A DNA stretch of 64,000 nucleotides from Paenibacillus sp. Soil750 (GCF_001428045.1 NZ_LMSD01000007.1:1-64000), one strand, 5' to 3'; counted from the first letter of the stretch, positions 1 through 7,746 are shown. Notes: generated by a model from the letters alone, not told the origin. Program-made: numbers and translations.

Positions 1-43
1 TTTCTTCCTCCGCTCCATTCTCATAGTCTGATTAAAACACAAA

Positions 44-90
44 TGACCCGTAAGAGGGCACTTTTTTCAAAGTGTCCATCTTACGGGTCA
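44..90 (-). terminator. Terminator after zur
   Basis: A long near-perfect palindrome: a 12-bp outer arm (TGACCCGTAAGA / TCTTACGGGTCA) and a 9-bp inner arm around a short T-rich loop. On the minus strand it is followed by a T-rich tail (TTTGTGTTTTAAT), so it fits an intrinsic terminator for the zur operon. There is no T-run on the other side. Confidence 0.8.
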
Positions 91-142
91 CAGTTCATCT
101 CACCCAGCAGACTGCTTTTTTCTTATGCGCATATAACGTCAA

Positions 143-601
143 TTACTCGCCCACCTGAGCGGTAGGCATAGCTGATTTACAATCGGCACAATAGCCAAAT
201 ATTTCAAACCGATGGCTTTGAATCTCAAAGCTCTCCGGCAAATCCTTTACAAGCTTCATCGGACAGAACTCAAACGTCACAGTCTTCTCACAACTGACAC
301 AAATCATGTGATGATGATGATGGGACAAACAGCTCGCTTTAAACTTCAAGCCATCCGCCAAATGAAATTGCTCCAGAACACCCATCTCGCTCAACAATCG
401 GAGATTACGATACACCGTATCGAAGCTTACGCCTGGATATTTCATTTTCATATGCTCATAAACATCCTTCGGCGATAAGTAACTGCCCGATTCTGCGAAT
501 AAGGTCGCTAAGCTTCTGCGTTGTTCTGTAATACGCCAGCCCTTCTGCGACATCGCTCTTAGCATCTCATCGATCGTATCCGTATGCGTACTCACTTGCA
601 T
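143..601 (-). CDS. zur: Zinc uptake regulator, Fur family (Zur)
   Basis: 152-aa Fur-family repressor that senses zinc in the cytoplasm and represses zinc uptake and zinc-saving genes. An N-terminal winged helix (about residues 10-80, with the TVYRNL recognition helix) is followed by the HHHHH stretch and two CxxC pairs (CVSC and CADC) that hold structural zinc. The ...HHHHHMICVSCEKT...CPM... segment resembles B. subtilis Zur more than Fur or PerR, from memory of those proteins. The reading frame is open upstream to 715, but the ATG at 601 sits behind an AGAGGGG and gives the usual family length, so I prefer it. It lies directly downstream of a CobW-type zinc GTPase gene, which supports zinc rather than iron or peroxide. 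I found no clear Zur box in the window. Confidence 0.85.
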   Translation of the reverse strand: MQVSTHTDTIDEMLRAMSQKGWRITEQRRSLATLFAESGSYLSPKDVYEHMKMKYPGVSFDTVYRNLRLLSEMGVLEQFHLADGLKFKASCLSHHHHHMICVSCEKTVTFEFCPMKLVKDLPESFEIQSHRFEIFGYCADCKSAMPTAQVGE

Positions 602-732
602 TACCCCTCTGTGTTGAAATGTTCTCCTATTATAGTGCAGCAAATAGGCCACTTGCGTCAAGTGTAGAACGATGACGAAAATTGTATTCACCGGATTTAG
701 CCCAGGACTTGCCATTTCGGCTAGTTGTTCTT

Positions 733-1713
733 CTAGGTATCGGACTGCGCTTCTAATTTCAGCAATTCTGCGCGAATGACATCCTTGGCAAAGTTCTCCC
801 CAATGAAGACTGCTACGTCAGGCACGTCGCCTTTAGGCGTTATTTTCACAAAATCCATTTCTCTATAGGCATATTGGAATAAGAACCGACTCGATGTATC
901 CGAGAAGCTAAGAATCCCTTTGGCACGATACACTTCCTGAGGAAGTTGGCTCACGAATTGTTCAAATGCGTTACTATCTACAGCCCGTTCAAAAAAATGG
1001 GTATATGCCATTACATGGTTATGCGAATGATGATGCTCGTGGCTGTGCGGAACTGCCTCTTCGTTCGATTCTACCTGCATAGGTGACCCGGCAGAACCCT
1101 CTGTATGAATGTCTTCAATTAACTTGATATCAATCTGACTGAACACGGTATAATGCAAATCCGCATAAGGATTCCATTCCCGTACGAGATCATGCACTTC
1201 TTGAAGTGCCGATTCCTGCAGCAAGTCCGTCTTATTGAGCAAAAGTAAGTTCGCACAACGAATTTGATCACGCATAAGCCGGTAGGTTTTGCCGCGACTT
1301 GTTCGATTTAATTCAAGCAGCTGTGGGGCATCCACAACCGTGATAATGGCTGAAAGCTCTATCGGAAGTATGAGCGAAGCGTCCGTTATCTCATCAATAA
1401 TTTCCATAGGGTTCGCAATTCCCGTCGATTCAACGAAAATTATATCTGGCTGCTCCCCTCTCACTAATTCGTTCAATGCTGTGGCAAGATCACCGCGACT
1501 CGAACAGCAAATGCATCCGCCAAGCAGTTCCGACATGGGGACTTCATTGGCGATTAACTGTCCATCCAAATTCACTTCGCCTATTTCATTCATGATCACA
1601 GCCGGCTTTCGGCCCGCTTCGGTGAAATAATCAATAGCTTTGGTAAGTAAAGTCGTTTTACCGCTCCCCAGAAATCCAGATAACACATAGACATGAACCC
1701 GTTTGTTGACCAT
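733..1713 (-). CDS. CobW/COG0523 G3E GTPase, putative zinc chaperone
   Basis: 326-aa P-loop GTPase of the CobW/COG0523 class, whose members deliver metal (zinc in the ZNG1/YciC branch) to client enzymes using GTP. Visible motifs: Walker A GFLGSGKTT (residues 13-21), the metal-binding GCICC (Cys 67, 69 and 70), NKTD for guanine specificity, and a His-rich stretch (HSHEHHHSHNH) in the middle typical of metal-storing members. The C-terminal CobW_C domain follows. It sits 131 nt upstream of the chosen zur start on the same strand, so zinc is the likely metal. Start ATG at 1713 with GGGGAG 8 nt upstream. The exact client is unknown. Confidence 0.85.
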   Translation of the reverse strand: MVNKRVHVYVLSGFLGSGKTTLLTKAIDYFTEAGRKPAVIMNEIGEVNLDGQLIANEVPMSELLGGCICCSSRGDLATALNELVRGEQPDIIFVESTGIANPMEIIDEITDASLILPIELSAIITVVDAPQLLELNRTSRGKTYRLMRDQIRCANLLLLNKTDLLQESALQEVHDLVREWNPYADLHYTVFSQIDIKLIEDIHTEGSAGSPMQVESNEEAVPHSHEHHHSHNHVMAYTHFFERAVDSNAFEQFVSQLPQEVYRAKGILSFSDTSSRFLFQYAYREMDFVKITPKGDVPDVAVFIGENFAKDVIRAELLKLEAQSDT

Positions 1714-1752
1714 TCGTGCTGCTCCCCCTTTGTCGTGAGGCTTATACGCCCA

Positions 1753-2295
1753 CTACTCTGTCTTCACTTCAAATTTCGTAGCCAAGATAGGCCATTTCCC
1801 AACGATACCAGCTAAAAAAGGAAATAATTTTGCCCACAATAAACTTGTACTTGGATCTGCTGGTTTCAACGGAAGCTCTATGCGTTCGTACAGGATTTTC
1901 GCTGCTTCTTGGACAAGCTCAAGCGCCAAATCTGCTGGAGCCGCCTTGGCTATTGCCTCTAATCTAGGGAGATAATGCTCTACAATCGCTTCCGATAGTC
2001 GATGCTCCGCTAAGTTGTCTGAAGCCATCACTTCGCCCATACCCAAGCTGACTAGACGTGCTGTTTCTTCCTCAAAAGCGTGCGGGATACAGTAAATCTC
2101 CAGCGCCAAAGCCGCTACGTAAATGTCTCTTAACAGCTCATCTTCTTTGGCCATCGTTAAGACAGGTTGTGGTAGATAGGCAATGATAGTAGGCTTCAAC
2201 GTGTCCCAGCTATTTTCTATACTTTTCATCGTAAACTGCATCATCGCTGCCGCCAGCTCCACAGGTGTAATTTGTTTCTTCTCTAACTCTTGCAT
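1753..2295 (-). CDS. Hypothetical protein, 180 aa
   Basis: I do not recognise this protein. It is predicted cytosolic and largely helical, rich in Ala, Leu and Glu, with no signal peptide, no Cys pair and no catalytic motif that I can name. A moderately hydrophobic C-terminal stretch (about residues 152-172) is too weak for a confident membrane segment. Start ATG with AGGGG 8 nt upstream; that site lies inside the end of the metallophosphoesterase gene (5-nt gap), so the two are probably translationally coupled. No function assigned. Confidence 0.7.
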   Translation of the reverse strand: MQELEKKQITPVELAAAMMQFTMKSIENSWDTLKPTIIAYLPQPVLTMAKEDELLRDIYVAALALEIYCIPHAFEEETARLVSLGMGEVMASDNLAEHRLSEAIVEHYLPRLEAIAKAAPADLALELVQEAAKILYERIELPLKPADPSTSLLWAKLFPFLAGIVGKWPILATKFEVKTE

Positions 2296-2300
2296 AGGTG

Positions 2301-3464
2301 TTACCCCTCTTCTCTATCATTACTTGTAAAATGGAGCGTCAGCTCAATAATTTCCGATTGGCTGCCCAATCGTATCGGAGGTCCCCATGTACCGAAGCCC
2401 GAGGACACCAGCGCATGTAAATTCCCTTTGCGTAAATAGCCCCAATCTAGTTCAAAGATCCGTCTAGTGAACAAATGGTTCGGCGCTATTTGACCACGGT
2501 GTGTATGACCTGACAAATTCACATCAACGCCTGCGGCGGCCGCTACGTCTAACTGGTACGGTTGATGGTCCATAACGATAATCGGCTGCGCAAGGTCTAG
2601 TCCCTCCATCAAGGAGACTAACGATTTACGTCCCCCAGCGGCATGTTCCGCTGATTTATCTTTACGCCCCACTATAAATAAGCGTTCTTGGACATGGATG
2701 ACTTCATCCATCAGCACACGAATGCCGATTTGTTCCATTTGTTCCACGAAGGCTGGAATATGTCCGCCATAGTATTCATGGTTGCCAAGTACAGCATACA
2801 CGCCTAACGGAGCCTGCAACTCTCGCATGGTCTGTCCCATTTGATAACGAATAAAAGGTTTAATATCATCATCAATGACATCACCCGGCAGCAGAATCAG
2901 ATCAGGTTTCATCCCATTCACATGCTTGACAAGCTTGCGCAAATGGCGGTTGCCAACGACGGCACCTAAATGAATATCTGAAGCGACTGCGACCCGAAGC
3001 TGTTTCCAGTCCCCCGCTTGCTTAGGAATCGTAATCTCATATTTGCGGATAACCGGTGTTCGCGCCAGATAAGAGCCTGCTAGGAGGAGAATAAGTACAA
3101 TGGCTATAACGATCCACCCTAGGATAGGCACATAACTAGCTGACGAAACAGACGCACCATAAAGCACACCAATCGCCACATCCGTGACCGGCAAAATAAG
3201 AACACCGAATTGGATGAGAGCCAACCAGTAGGAACCCATGATGTTAAGCAGTCGTGTTAGCGTTGGAGGCAGCACCTTCGTTCCAAACCGTCCGATGACA
3301 TAGGAGAACGCAACGATCCAAAACACAGGCCAATACAACCAGGGATGAAATGAAGCACCAAATAGATGCGATAAAAAAACCTTCAAGTGCCAGCCTATAT
3401 AGCCGTTGATCGCCGCTACAATAGCAAGTATAATCGTGACCCTAAGCAACATACCATTTCTCAT
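2301..3464 (-). CDS. Membrane-anchored metallophosphoesterase (YkuE/YaeI-like)
   Basis: 387 aa. The N-terminal 130 residues hold about four hydrophobic segments (near residues 7-30, 42-60, 78-100 and 112-133). A calcineurin-like phosphoesterase domain follows with the metal ligands in order: DIHLG, GDVIDD, GNHEYYGG and a C-terminal SGHTHRGQ. This layout matches the Ser/Thr phosphatase-like membrane proteins of Bacillota related to YkuE and YaeI. The catalytic domain probably lies at one membrane face; substrate unknown (pyrophosphate bonds in lipids are known for relatives). AGGAG lies 11 nt before the ATG. First gene of a probable run 3464 to 143 with the 180-aa gene, cobW and zur. Confidence 0.85.
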   Translation of the reverse strand: MRNGMLLRVTIILAIVAAINGYIGWHLKVFLSHLFGASFHPWLYWPVFWIVAFSYVIGRFGTKVLPPTLTRLLNIMGSYWLALIQFGVLILPVTDVAIGVLYGASVSSASYVPILGWIVIAIVLILLLAGSYLARTPVIRKYEITIPKQAGDWKQLRVAVASDIHLGAVVGNRHLRKLVKHVNGMKPDLILLPGDVIDDDIKPFIRYQMGQTMRELQAPLGVYAVLGNHEYYGGHIPAFVEQMEQIGIRVLMDEVIHVQERLFIVGRKDKSAEHAAGGRKSLVSLMEGLDLAQPIIVMDHQPYQLDVAAAAGVDVNLSGHTHRGQIAPNHLFTRRIFELDWGYLRKGNLHALVSSGFGTWGPPIRLGSQSEIIELTLHFTSNDREEG

Positions 3465-3502
3465 GTTTCTTGACGCTCCTATTCTCTACTACCCTCTACC
3501 GT

Positions 3503-4183
3503 TTAAAGCAAAAGACTGATCGGCTCTATACATAGCTCATCATCATTCCGCACATTCCCCACGCGGCTAGACACCGGGTACGCCATCATAAGCTCCGAAG
3601 GATATGGCTGCAGAAGTGGACGAAGTTGATCCACACTCTTCCTACTGCGATCTAACCAAACAGCTTCCTTCTCCCGTGGCAAAATGACTGGCATACGCTC
3701 ATGAATATCCTTCATCATCTCGTTCGATTCCGTTGTAATGATCGTACAAGTTGAGATACGCACACCTTCGGGAGATGTCCATGTATCGTAAAGCCCTGCC
3801 ATACTGAACAGTTCCTTGCTGCGCAACATGATGCGCATGGGCTGCTTATGCTTGCCGCTTCCTTTCCAGTCATAGAAAGAATCTGCTGGGATCAGGCAGC
3901 GTTTACGTTCAAATGGCTTGCGGAAGGCAGGCTTGTCCGCCAAGGTTTCGGAGCGCGCATTAAGCATCTGATAGCCAATTTTCTCATCTTTGGCCCATTC
4001 TGGAATCAGCCCCCAGCGCAGTTCACCTAGCTTATTTCGCTGCCCGTCATGGACGATCGCCATCACCTGCTGTCCGGGCGCAACATTATATTTAGGGCTA
4101 TATCTCGGCATAAAAGTATCGTACATATCGTAACGCAGCATCAATTCCTCTAACGTTACAGTGATCGTGTAGCGTCCGCACAT
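3503..4183 (-). CDS. SOS response-associated peptidase (SRAP, YedK/HMCES family)
   Basis: 226 aa. The protein starts MCGRYT; after Met removal Cys2 is the catalytic residue that forms a thiazolidine crosslink with abasic sites in single-stranded DNA. Other family markers are visible: NVAPGQ, RWGLIPEWAKD, NARSET (the Asn and Glu of the active site), CLIPADSFYDWK and the HxRMPVIL motif near residue 160. Length is usual for the family. It shields abasic sites at stalled forks. It lies next to the SOS polymerase operon but is separated from it by an inverted repeat (4261-4302), and I see no LexA box just upstream of it. Confidence 0.92.
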   Translation of the reverse strand: MCGRYTITVTLEELMLRYDMYDTFMPRYSPKYNVAPGQQVMAIVHDGQRNKLGELRWGLIPEWAKDEKIGYQMLNARSETLADKPAFRKPFERKRCLIPADSFYDWKGSGKHKQPMRIMLRSKELFSMAGLYDTWTSPEGVRISTCTIITTESNEMMKDIHERMPVILPREKEAVWLDRSRKSVDQLRPLLQPYPSELMMAYPVSSRVGNVRNDDELCIEPISLLL

Positions 4184-4260
4184 AGGTTAACATCCTTCTC
4201 CTTCACACCGTTATCCCATTCCCCTTTCTCCATTATGGAAAAAAGATAGGCTTACGTCAA

Positions 4261-4302
4261 TTCGTACAGCCTGAAGAACTGTTCTTCTTCAGGCTGTACG
4301 AA
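4261..4302. repeat. Perfect 18-bp inverted repeat
   Basis: Arms TTCGTACAGCCTGAAGAA and its exact complement with a 6-nt loop. It lies between the SOS operon end (4331) and SRAP. Neither strand has a T-run after the arm, so it is not a standard intrinsic terminator, although it may still end or protect the transcript from the SOS operon. Confidence 0.75.
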
Positions 4303-4330
4303 GGGGCGCTAGCGATATATTCAGGCAGAT

Positions 4331-4855
4331 TCACGATTTCTTCTTCGTTTCCTTCTCTAACACACTCACACGCGGATCCGTTCCATAAATGGTTGTAACC
4401 AGACTGTCGGCATATCGACCGATTCGCGCACCAATTTCCGCACGCATATAGTCCCTCGTCATCGTAAATCGATCTTCATGCTCACGGCACCGATACCGGT
4501 AACGGATCATCTGATCGTCTTTCTCCTCTTCCGCGACATGCATGTCATTCTCAAGCATATGACGCTTCACTTTGGCTAAATCGGCGTGCATATTCTTGGC
4601 CAGCACCTGGGCTACCTTCGAATAGAGTGTCCTTAGCATCTCGGAGGAACGCTCCACTTCACGCGCCCTTCGTACAATAATCGTATGCATGAGCGGCAGA
4701 AGCACAGATTCTCGTATAATATTAATGTCATCCGCTGTCGGGCGCTTCGTAGAAACTGGTTTGTCATGACGCTGGCTTTGCGCTGCTTCCCGGTGCTGGG
4801 GCAGCATCATGCGGCTTGACTCCCATAAACCGTTATTCTGCAATTTTTTGCTCAT
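4331..4855 (-). CDS. Hypothetical protein of SOS polymerase operon, YolD-like N-terminus
   Basis: 174 aa. Residues 8-22 (NNGLWESSRMMLPQH) resemble the N-terminal motif of YolD-family proteins, which are usually encoded beside UvrX-type polymerases. The rest (about residues 40-150) is helical and charged, and resembles the 123-aa protein at the other end of the operon: both have an LLP motif near the start, then a CR or VRG, an FTM and an AE in the same order (RYRCREHEDRFTMTRDYMRAE against EYKVRGYIHHFTMLRSLVKAE). It overlaps the polymerase gene by 4 nt (ATGA). Role inferred only: a partner or regulator of the polymerase. Confidence 0.75.
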   Translation of the reverse strand: MSKKLQNNGLWESSRMMLPQHREAAQSQRHDKPVSTKRPTADDINIIRESVLLPLMHTIIVRRAREVERSSEMLRTLYSKVAQVLAKNMHADLAKVKRHMLENDMHVAEEEKDDQMIRYRYRCREHEDRFTMTRDYMRAEIGARIGRYADSLVTTIYGTDPRVSVLEKETKKKS

Positions 4856-6129
4856 TTATAATGACCTCCGATTTTGAGCGAGCGAACCTTCGCTTGGCCA
4901 GCTGTCGTCAAGGAGGACGCGCGAACAATCGCCGCATTGCCGAACCGATCCTTAATGCTATCCGTTACCTTCTCCAATTCACGTGCCTTCACCTGATCTT
5001 CAAAAAGGGTGAGCTGATACGTTTTATCGTCCACAAACTGGCTTAACATAACACCTGCACGACGAACGGGCATCGTGTCCCAGAATTTATAGAAAAGCTG
5101 CTTCACAGCTTGGAAAACAGTGCCAGTATGATTCGTCGGATCTGGCATCTTCATCTGGCGCGAGAAGCCTGTCGGCGCATCAAAGGGACTGCACATACAG
5201 CTGACCGTCACGATAGAAGCCATATAGCCTTTGCGCCGGCAATCCCGGCACACCTCCTCTGTCAGCTCCATGAGGATCGTATTTACTTCTGATGATTCTG
5301 CATAGTCCCTCGGCAGCGTCATCATATGGCCGATCGACTTCGGAGGCGTATCGAACGTACCCGGCGTGACTGGGCTATCGTCTAACCCGTTCGCGGTTCG
5401 CCACATGACCTCCGCGTGAATGTCCGACTGCTTGCCAAAACGCGCACGAAACTTCTGCTTCAGCTGCGGCAGCGGCGTCCGCGCCACATCACCAATGCTA
5501 TACATGCCCAATTTGGCAAAATGGGCCGTCATCCGCGAACCCACACCGAACATTTTACTGACAGGTTCCTTCCACAAGTGCTCCTCGATAGCGGATGGCA
5601 GCAGTGTGAAAATGCCGGTTGCATTCTTTTTGGCCCAAATATCTGTCGCGATTTTCGCTAGGATTTTATTGGAACTAATCCCCACCCGTAGCTTAACACC
5701 CGTTTGTTTGAGTACTTTATACTGCAAGGTCTCAGCAATTGTCATCGCATCTCCGAAATGCGGAATACTTCCAGTTACATCCAAAAACTGTTCATCTATA
5801 CTGAAGATTTCAACTAGATCCGTAACTTCCTGGTAAATTTCGGTTATTTGCAACGAAACATTAATATAATGTTGCATCCGTGGCCGCATAACGATCAGCT
5901 CAGGGCACTTCTTCAACGCTTCACCCAACCGTTCGGCTGTCGATACACCATATCCTTTGGCAACAGGGCAGGCAGCTAAAATAATACCTGACCTTAACGC
6001 AGGGTCTCCTGCTACGGCAACCGGCTTATTATCTAGACCTGGATGATCGGCCTTTTCTACACTTGCGTAGAAGCTCTGACAATCCGCCAGGAAGATCGTT
6101 CGTTCCCCACCCTTGTTCCCCTTACTCAT
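4852..6129 (-). CDS. Y-family DNA polymerase, UvrX/YqjW-like (translesion synthesis)
   Basis: 425-aa error-prone polymerase of the UmuC/DinB class. The palm carries the first metal-binding segment with FYASVE (LADCQSFYASVEKA) and the second SIDEQFLDV with the catalytic Asp-Glu pair near residue 110. The finger, thumb (helix-hairpin-helix around MFGVGSRMTAHFAKLGM) and little-finger regions follow. It differs from DinB (SYDE) and fits the Gram-positive UvrX/YqjW branch. Overlaps at both ends by 4 nt (ATGA) put it in the middle of a tight three-gene operon under a LexA-controlled promoter, so induction after DNA damage is expected. It should bypass lesions that stop the replicase. Confidence 0.92.
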   Translation of the reverse strand: MSKGNKGGERTIFLADCQSFYASVEKADHPGLDNKPVAVAGDPALRSGIILAACPVAKGYGVSTAERLGEALKKCPELIVMRPRMQHYINVSLQITEIYQEVTDLVEIFSIDEQFLDVTGSIPHFGDAMTIAETLQYKVLKQTGVKLRVGISSNKILAKIATDIWAKKNATGIFTLLPSAIEEHLWKEPVSKMFGVGSRMTAHFAKLGMYSIGDVARTPLPQLKQKFRARFGKQSDIHAEVMWRTANGLDDSPVTPGTFDTPPKSIGHMMTLPRDYAESSEVNTILMELTEEVCRDCRRKGYMASIVTVSCMCSPFDAPTGFSRQMKMPDPTNHTGTVFQAVKQLFYKFWDTMPVRRAGVMLSQFVDDKTYQLTLFEDQVKARELEKVTDSIKDRFGNAAIVRASSLTTAGQAKVRSLKIGGHYK

Positions 6130-6497
6130 CGCAATTCCCCCCGCATATTCATCAGCATAGTCATAAGCTCAGCCTTGACCAAACTACGCAGCATCGTGAA
6201 ATGATGAATGTAACCACGAACTTTGTATTCGACTTGAATCCCTAAAGCATTCATTTCCGTGTGAATCACCTTAATCTCTCGCTGCTTCATCTTACTTTTC
6301 AACTGCTGTAATTCTGGATAAATCCCCATCTCAACCTCTCTGAGATAGAAAAGAATATGATTATAAACAATTTTATCTTTATAAACCTTAAGCTCCTCCA
6401 TATCTCTTGCAAGCATATCAAGCAAAATCGGCAACAGTGTGTATTCCTTAATCATTTGAACATCCTCTTCTGTCTCTACTCTTGATGAACCACTCAT
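6126..6497 (-). CDS. Hypothetical protein, first gene of the SOS polymerase operon
   Basis: 123 aa, helical and charged, no membrane segment. It resembles the central domain of the 174-aa protein at the operon's other end (shared LLP, KM..RE, VRG/CR, FTM, AE spacing), so the polymerase is bracketed by two likely paralogues. The frame is open to an ATG at 6521, but that codon overlaps a LexA box; the ATG at 6497 with GGTGGTGAG upstream is the better start. Function unknown; SOS induction is well supported by its promoter. Confidence 0.75.
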   Translation of the reverse strand: MSGSSRVETEEDVQMIKEYTLLPILLDMLARDMEELKVYKDKIVYNHILFYLREVEMGIYPELQQLKSKMKQREIKVIHTEMNALGIQVEYKVRGYIHHFTMLRSLVKAELMTMLMNMRGELR

Positions 6498-6514
6498 GTT
6501 CTCACCACCATATG

Positions 6515-6528
6515 CGAACATATATTCG
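6515..6528 (-). promoter_or_regulatory. LexA (DinR) box 1
   Basis: CGAACATATATTCG, one base off the Gram-positive consensus CGAACN4GTTCG. It lies just downstream of the predicted -10 of the polymerase operon, where bound LexA would block transcription. Confidence 0.8.
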
Positions 6529-6537
6529 TTTTTCCAT

Positions 6538-6568
6538 ATTATATACCGAACACGTATTCGTTATGCAA
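6538..6568 (-). promoter_or_regulatory. SigA-type promoter of the SOS operon
   Basis: Read on the minus strand: -35 TTGCAT (6568-6563) and -10 TATAAT (6543-6538) with a long 19-nt spacer, or TATATA with 17 nt. LexA box 2 fills the spacer and box 1 lies just after the -10. Confidence 0.7.
6547..6560 (-). promoter_or_regulatory. LexA (DinR) box 2
   Basis: CGAACACGTATTCG, again one base off the consensus and placed between the -35 and -10. Its centre is 32 bp from that of box 1, about three helical turns, so two LexA dimers could bind the same face. Confidence 0.8.
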
Positions 6569-6884
6569 GTGGTTTTTTGGATATTTTTTCACCAATAAAA
6601 GGATGAACTACAGTTAATTTCAATTACTCTACCTAATTTTTACCTATTAATTGAAAACATTCAGGCAGATGTCCAAGCGTTCAGTGTAATGAATTTCAGC
6701 TTAATATGCTTGTACTCATGTCTCCCCATGGATAAAAATGTACCCATATGAAAAAGGACCTTACGGAGTTTACCCAAAGGTCTTTCGCAGCTATTCGATT
6801 AGATTGCGGTAAGCGTAGCCATGACATCAAATATCACAGGAGAGCTTTGTGTCACTCTCTGCTATGCCACATCGGCATAGGAAG
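6569..6884. other. Intergenic region, no gene seen
   Basis: AT-rich stretch upstream of the SOS operon. It holds two small hairpins: GACCTT / AAGGTC at 6757-6782, flanked by an A-run that would read as T's on the minus strand, and CTATGCC / GGCATAG at 6862-6880. A plus-strand reading frame from 6748 has no convincing coding character. Confidence 0.5.
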
Positions 6885-6928
6885 AAACGCCACAAGCAGA
6901 GCATCTCACGCTCCACATGTGGCGTTTT
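6885..6928 (-). terminator. Terminator after the spoVIF-like gene
   Basis: Arms AAACGCCACA / TGTGGCGTTTT with an inner GAGC / GCTC pair. On the minus strand it ends GTTTCTT. It sits 10 nt after the stop of the spoVIF-like gene. Confidence 0.6.
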
Positions 6929-6938
6929 CATCACGCAG

Positions 6939-7226
6939 CTATCGAAATATAGACCATAATCGAATCAAGTGAAACGTGTTGTTCGGATCAATCTTTTGCG
7001 CCAGGATAAACGTTAAAATCTGATGCGTTTGGTTCCCACTTAGCTTCTCTCCAAAAATGCCCGCAGCGAGACCGATTAGGCGCGTAACCTTCGCCGTGTT
7101 TTGTAAATCCGCCTTCGTGACGCCTTGCAGCAACATTTTGATGCGTTCCTTTACCTCGGGGTTTTTCAACTTGAACTTTACACGCTCCACGAGCGCAGGA
7201 TCGATGCCATATTGCTGATAACTCAT
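6939..7226 (-). CDS. Stage VI sporulation protein F (SpoVIF)-like
   Basis: 95 aa, small, basic and helical. The central part (VTKADLQNTAKVTRLIGLA) and the C-terminal IDPNNTFHLI resemble proteins annotated as SpoVIF in paenibacilli, as far as I recall that family. B. subtilis SpoVIF (YjcC) is a SigK-dependent protein needed for late coat assembly. The frame opens at 7250, but the ATG at 7226 has a strong GGAGGT 6 nt upstream and is the better start. A CATAAGATA resembling the SigK -10 (CATANNNTA) lies at 7264-7256. Identity is moderate confidence only. Confidence 0.55.
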   Translation of the reverse strand: MSYQQYGIDPALVERVKFKLKNPEVKERIKMLLQGVTKADLQNTAKVTRLIGLAAGIFGEKLSGNQTHQILTFILAQKIDPNNTFHLIRLWSIFR

Positions 7227-7255
7227 ACCCGCACCTCCGATACCCGTCATGCTCC

Positions 7256-7264
7256 TATCTTATG
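7256..7264 (-). promoter_or_regulatory. Possible SigK -10 of the spoVIF-like gene
   Basis: CATAAGATA on the minus strand matches CATANNNTA, about 30 nt before the start codon. I could not find a good -35 (AC) at the usual distance. Confidence 0.3.
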
Positions 7265-7443
7265 AGTGAATGTAGGCAAACTTGACTGAGGCGGATGCAT
7301 ATAAGAAAAACCTAAGAGGTTAGTTGTAAACGGTACAAGATATTTACAGCAAAATGATCGCTACTCGGGTACTTTCCCCGCTGTACACGCAGCGCGTGAA
7401 TCCGGGGCCGCGGTGAGGTTCGACGCAAGGCAGGGGTATCATA

Positions 7444-7631
7444 TAACTGGAAAAGGTACAGTTAAATACGAACTATTTATCGAAAAATCACAATTAACTG
7501 GGTTTCATACATGTATTCTGCTCAAATATACGAAGAACTTCTAAAATCATTGATTTTACCTGCACAATATCCATCTAATCTTCAATAGTGGGGTATTTCA
7601 GAGAAAATAACTGGAGTTTTTCCCGTTAAAT
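7444..7631 (+). repeat. Intergenic repeat element, copy A
   Basis: Four degenerate copies of a motif close to TAACTGGAAAANNTACATCTAAT start at 7444, 7495, 7557 and 7608 (spacing 51, 62, 51). The same four-motif layout occurs at 31911 with spacing 50, 63, 50. No reading frame fits. The rest of the gap (7265-7443) holds a GC-rich stretch around 7370-7435 in which I see no feature. Confidence 0.6.
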
Positions 7632-7707
7632 TGTCAGGGGTAAGTGCGCGACCGGCTAGGTGGGGGTTCGCGGTTCGGCAGGAGCCATCATCCTACCTAA
7701 TACCACA

Positions 7708-7738
7708 AAAAAAACAGCCACCGTTCCCGGCAGCTGTC
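7708..7738 (-). terminator. Terminator after the DUF1294 gene
   Basis: Arms ACAGC(TGCCG) / (CGGTG)GCTGT around GGAA on the minus strand, followed by eight T's. Confidence 0.8.
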
Positions 7739-7746
7739 CCCTTCAC

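Noticed and set aside
212-478. Plus-strand frame inside zur
   Set aside because: Antisense to a clear Fur-family gene; its run of Met comes from the complement of the His codons.
3503-6568. SRAP gene as part of the LexA-controlled operon
   Set aside because: A perfect inverted repeat and 147 nt separate it, and no LexA-like site lies just upstream of its start.
6748-6972. 74-codon plus-strand reading frame
   Set aside because: No ribosome binding site, runs through two hairpins and into the end of the spoVIF-like gene, and the product has no family look.
7370-7440. Possible tRNA: GGTTCGA inside a GC-rich stretch
   Set aside because: No acceptor, D or anticodon stems can be formed around it.
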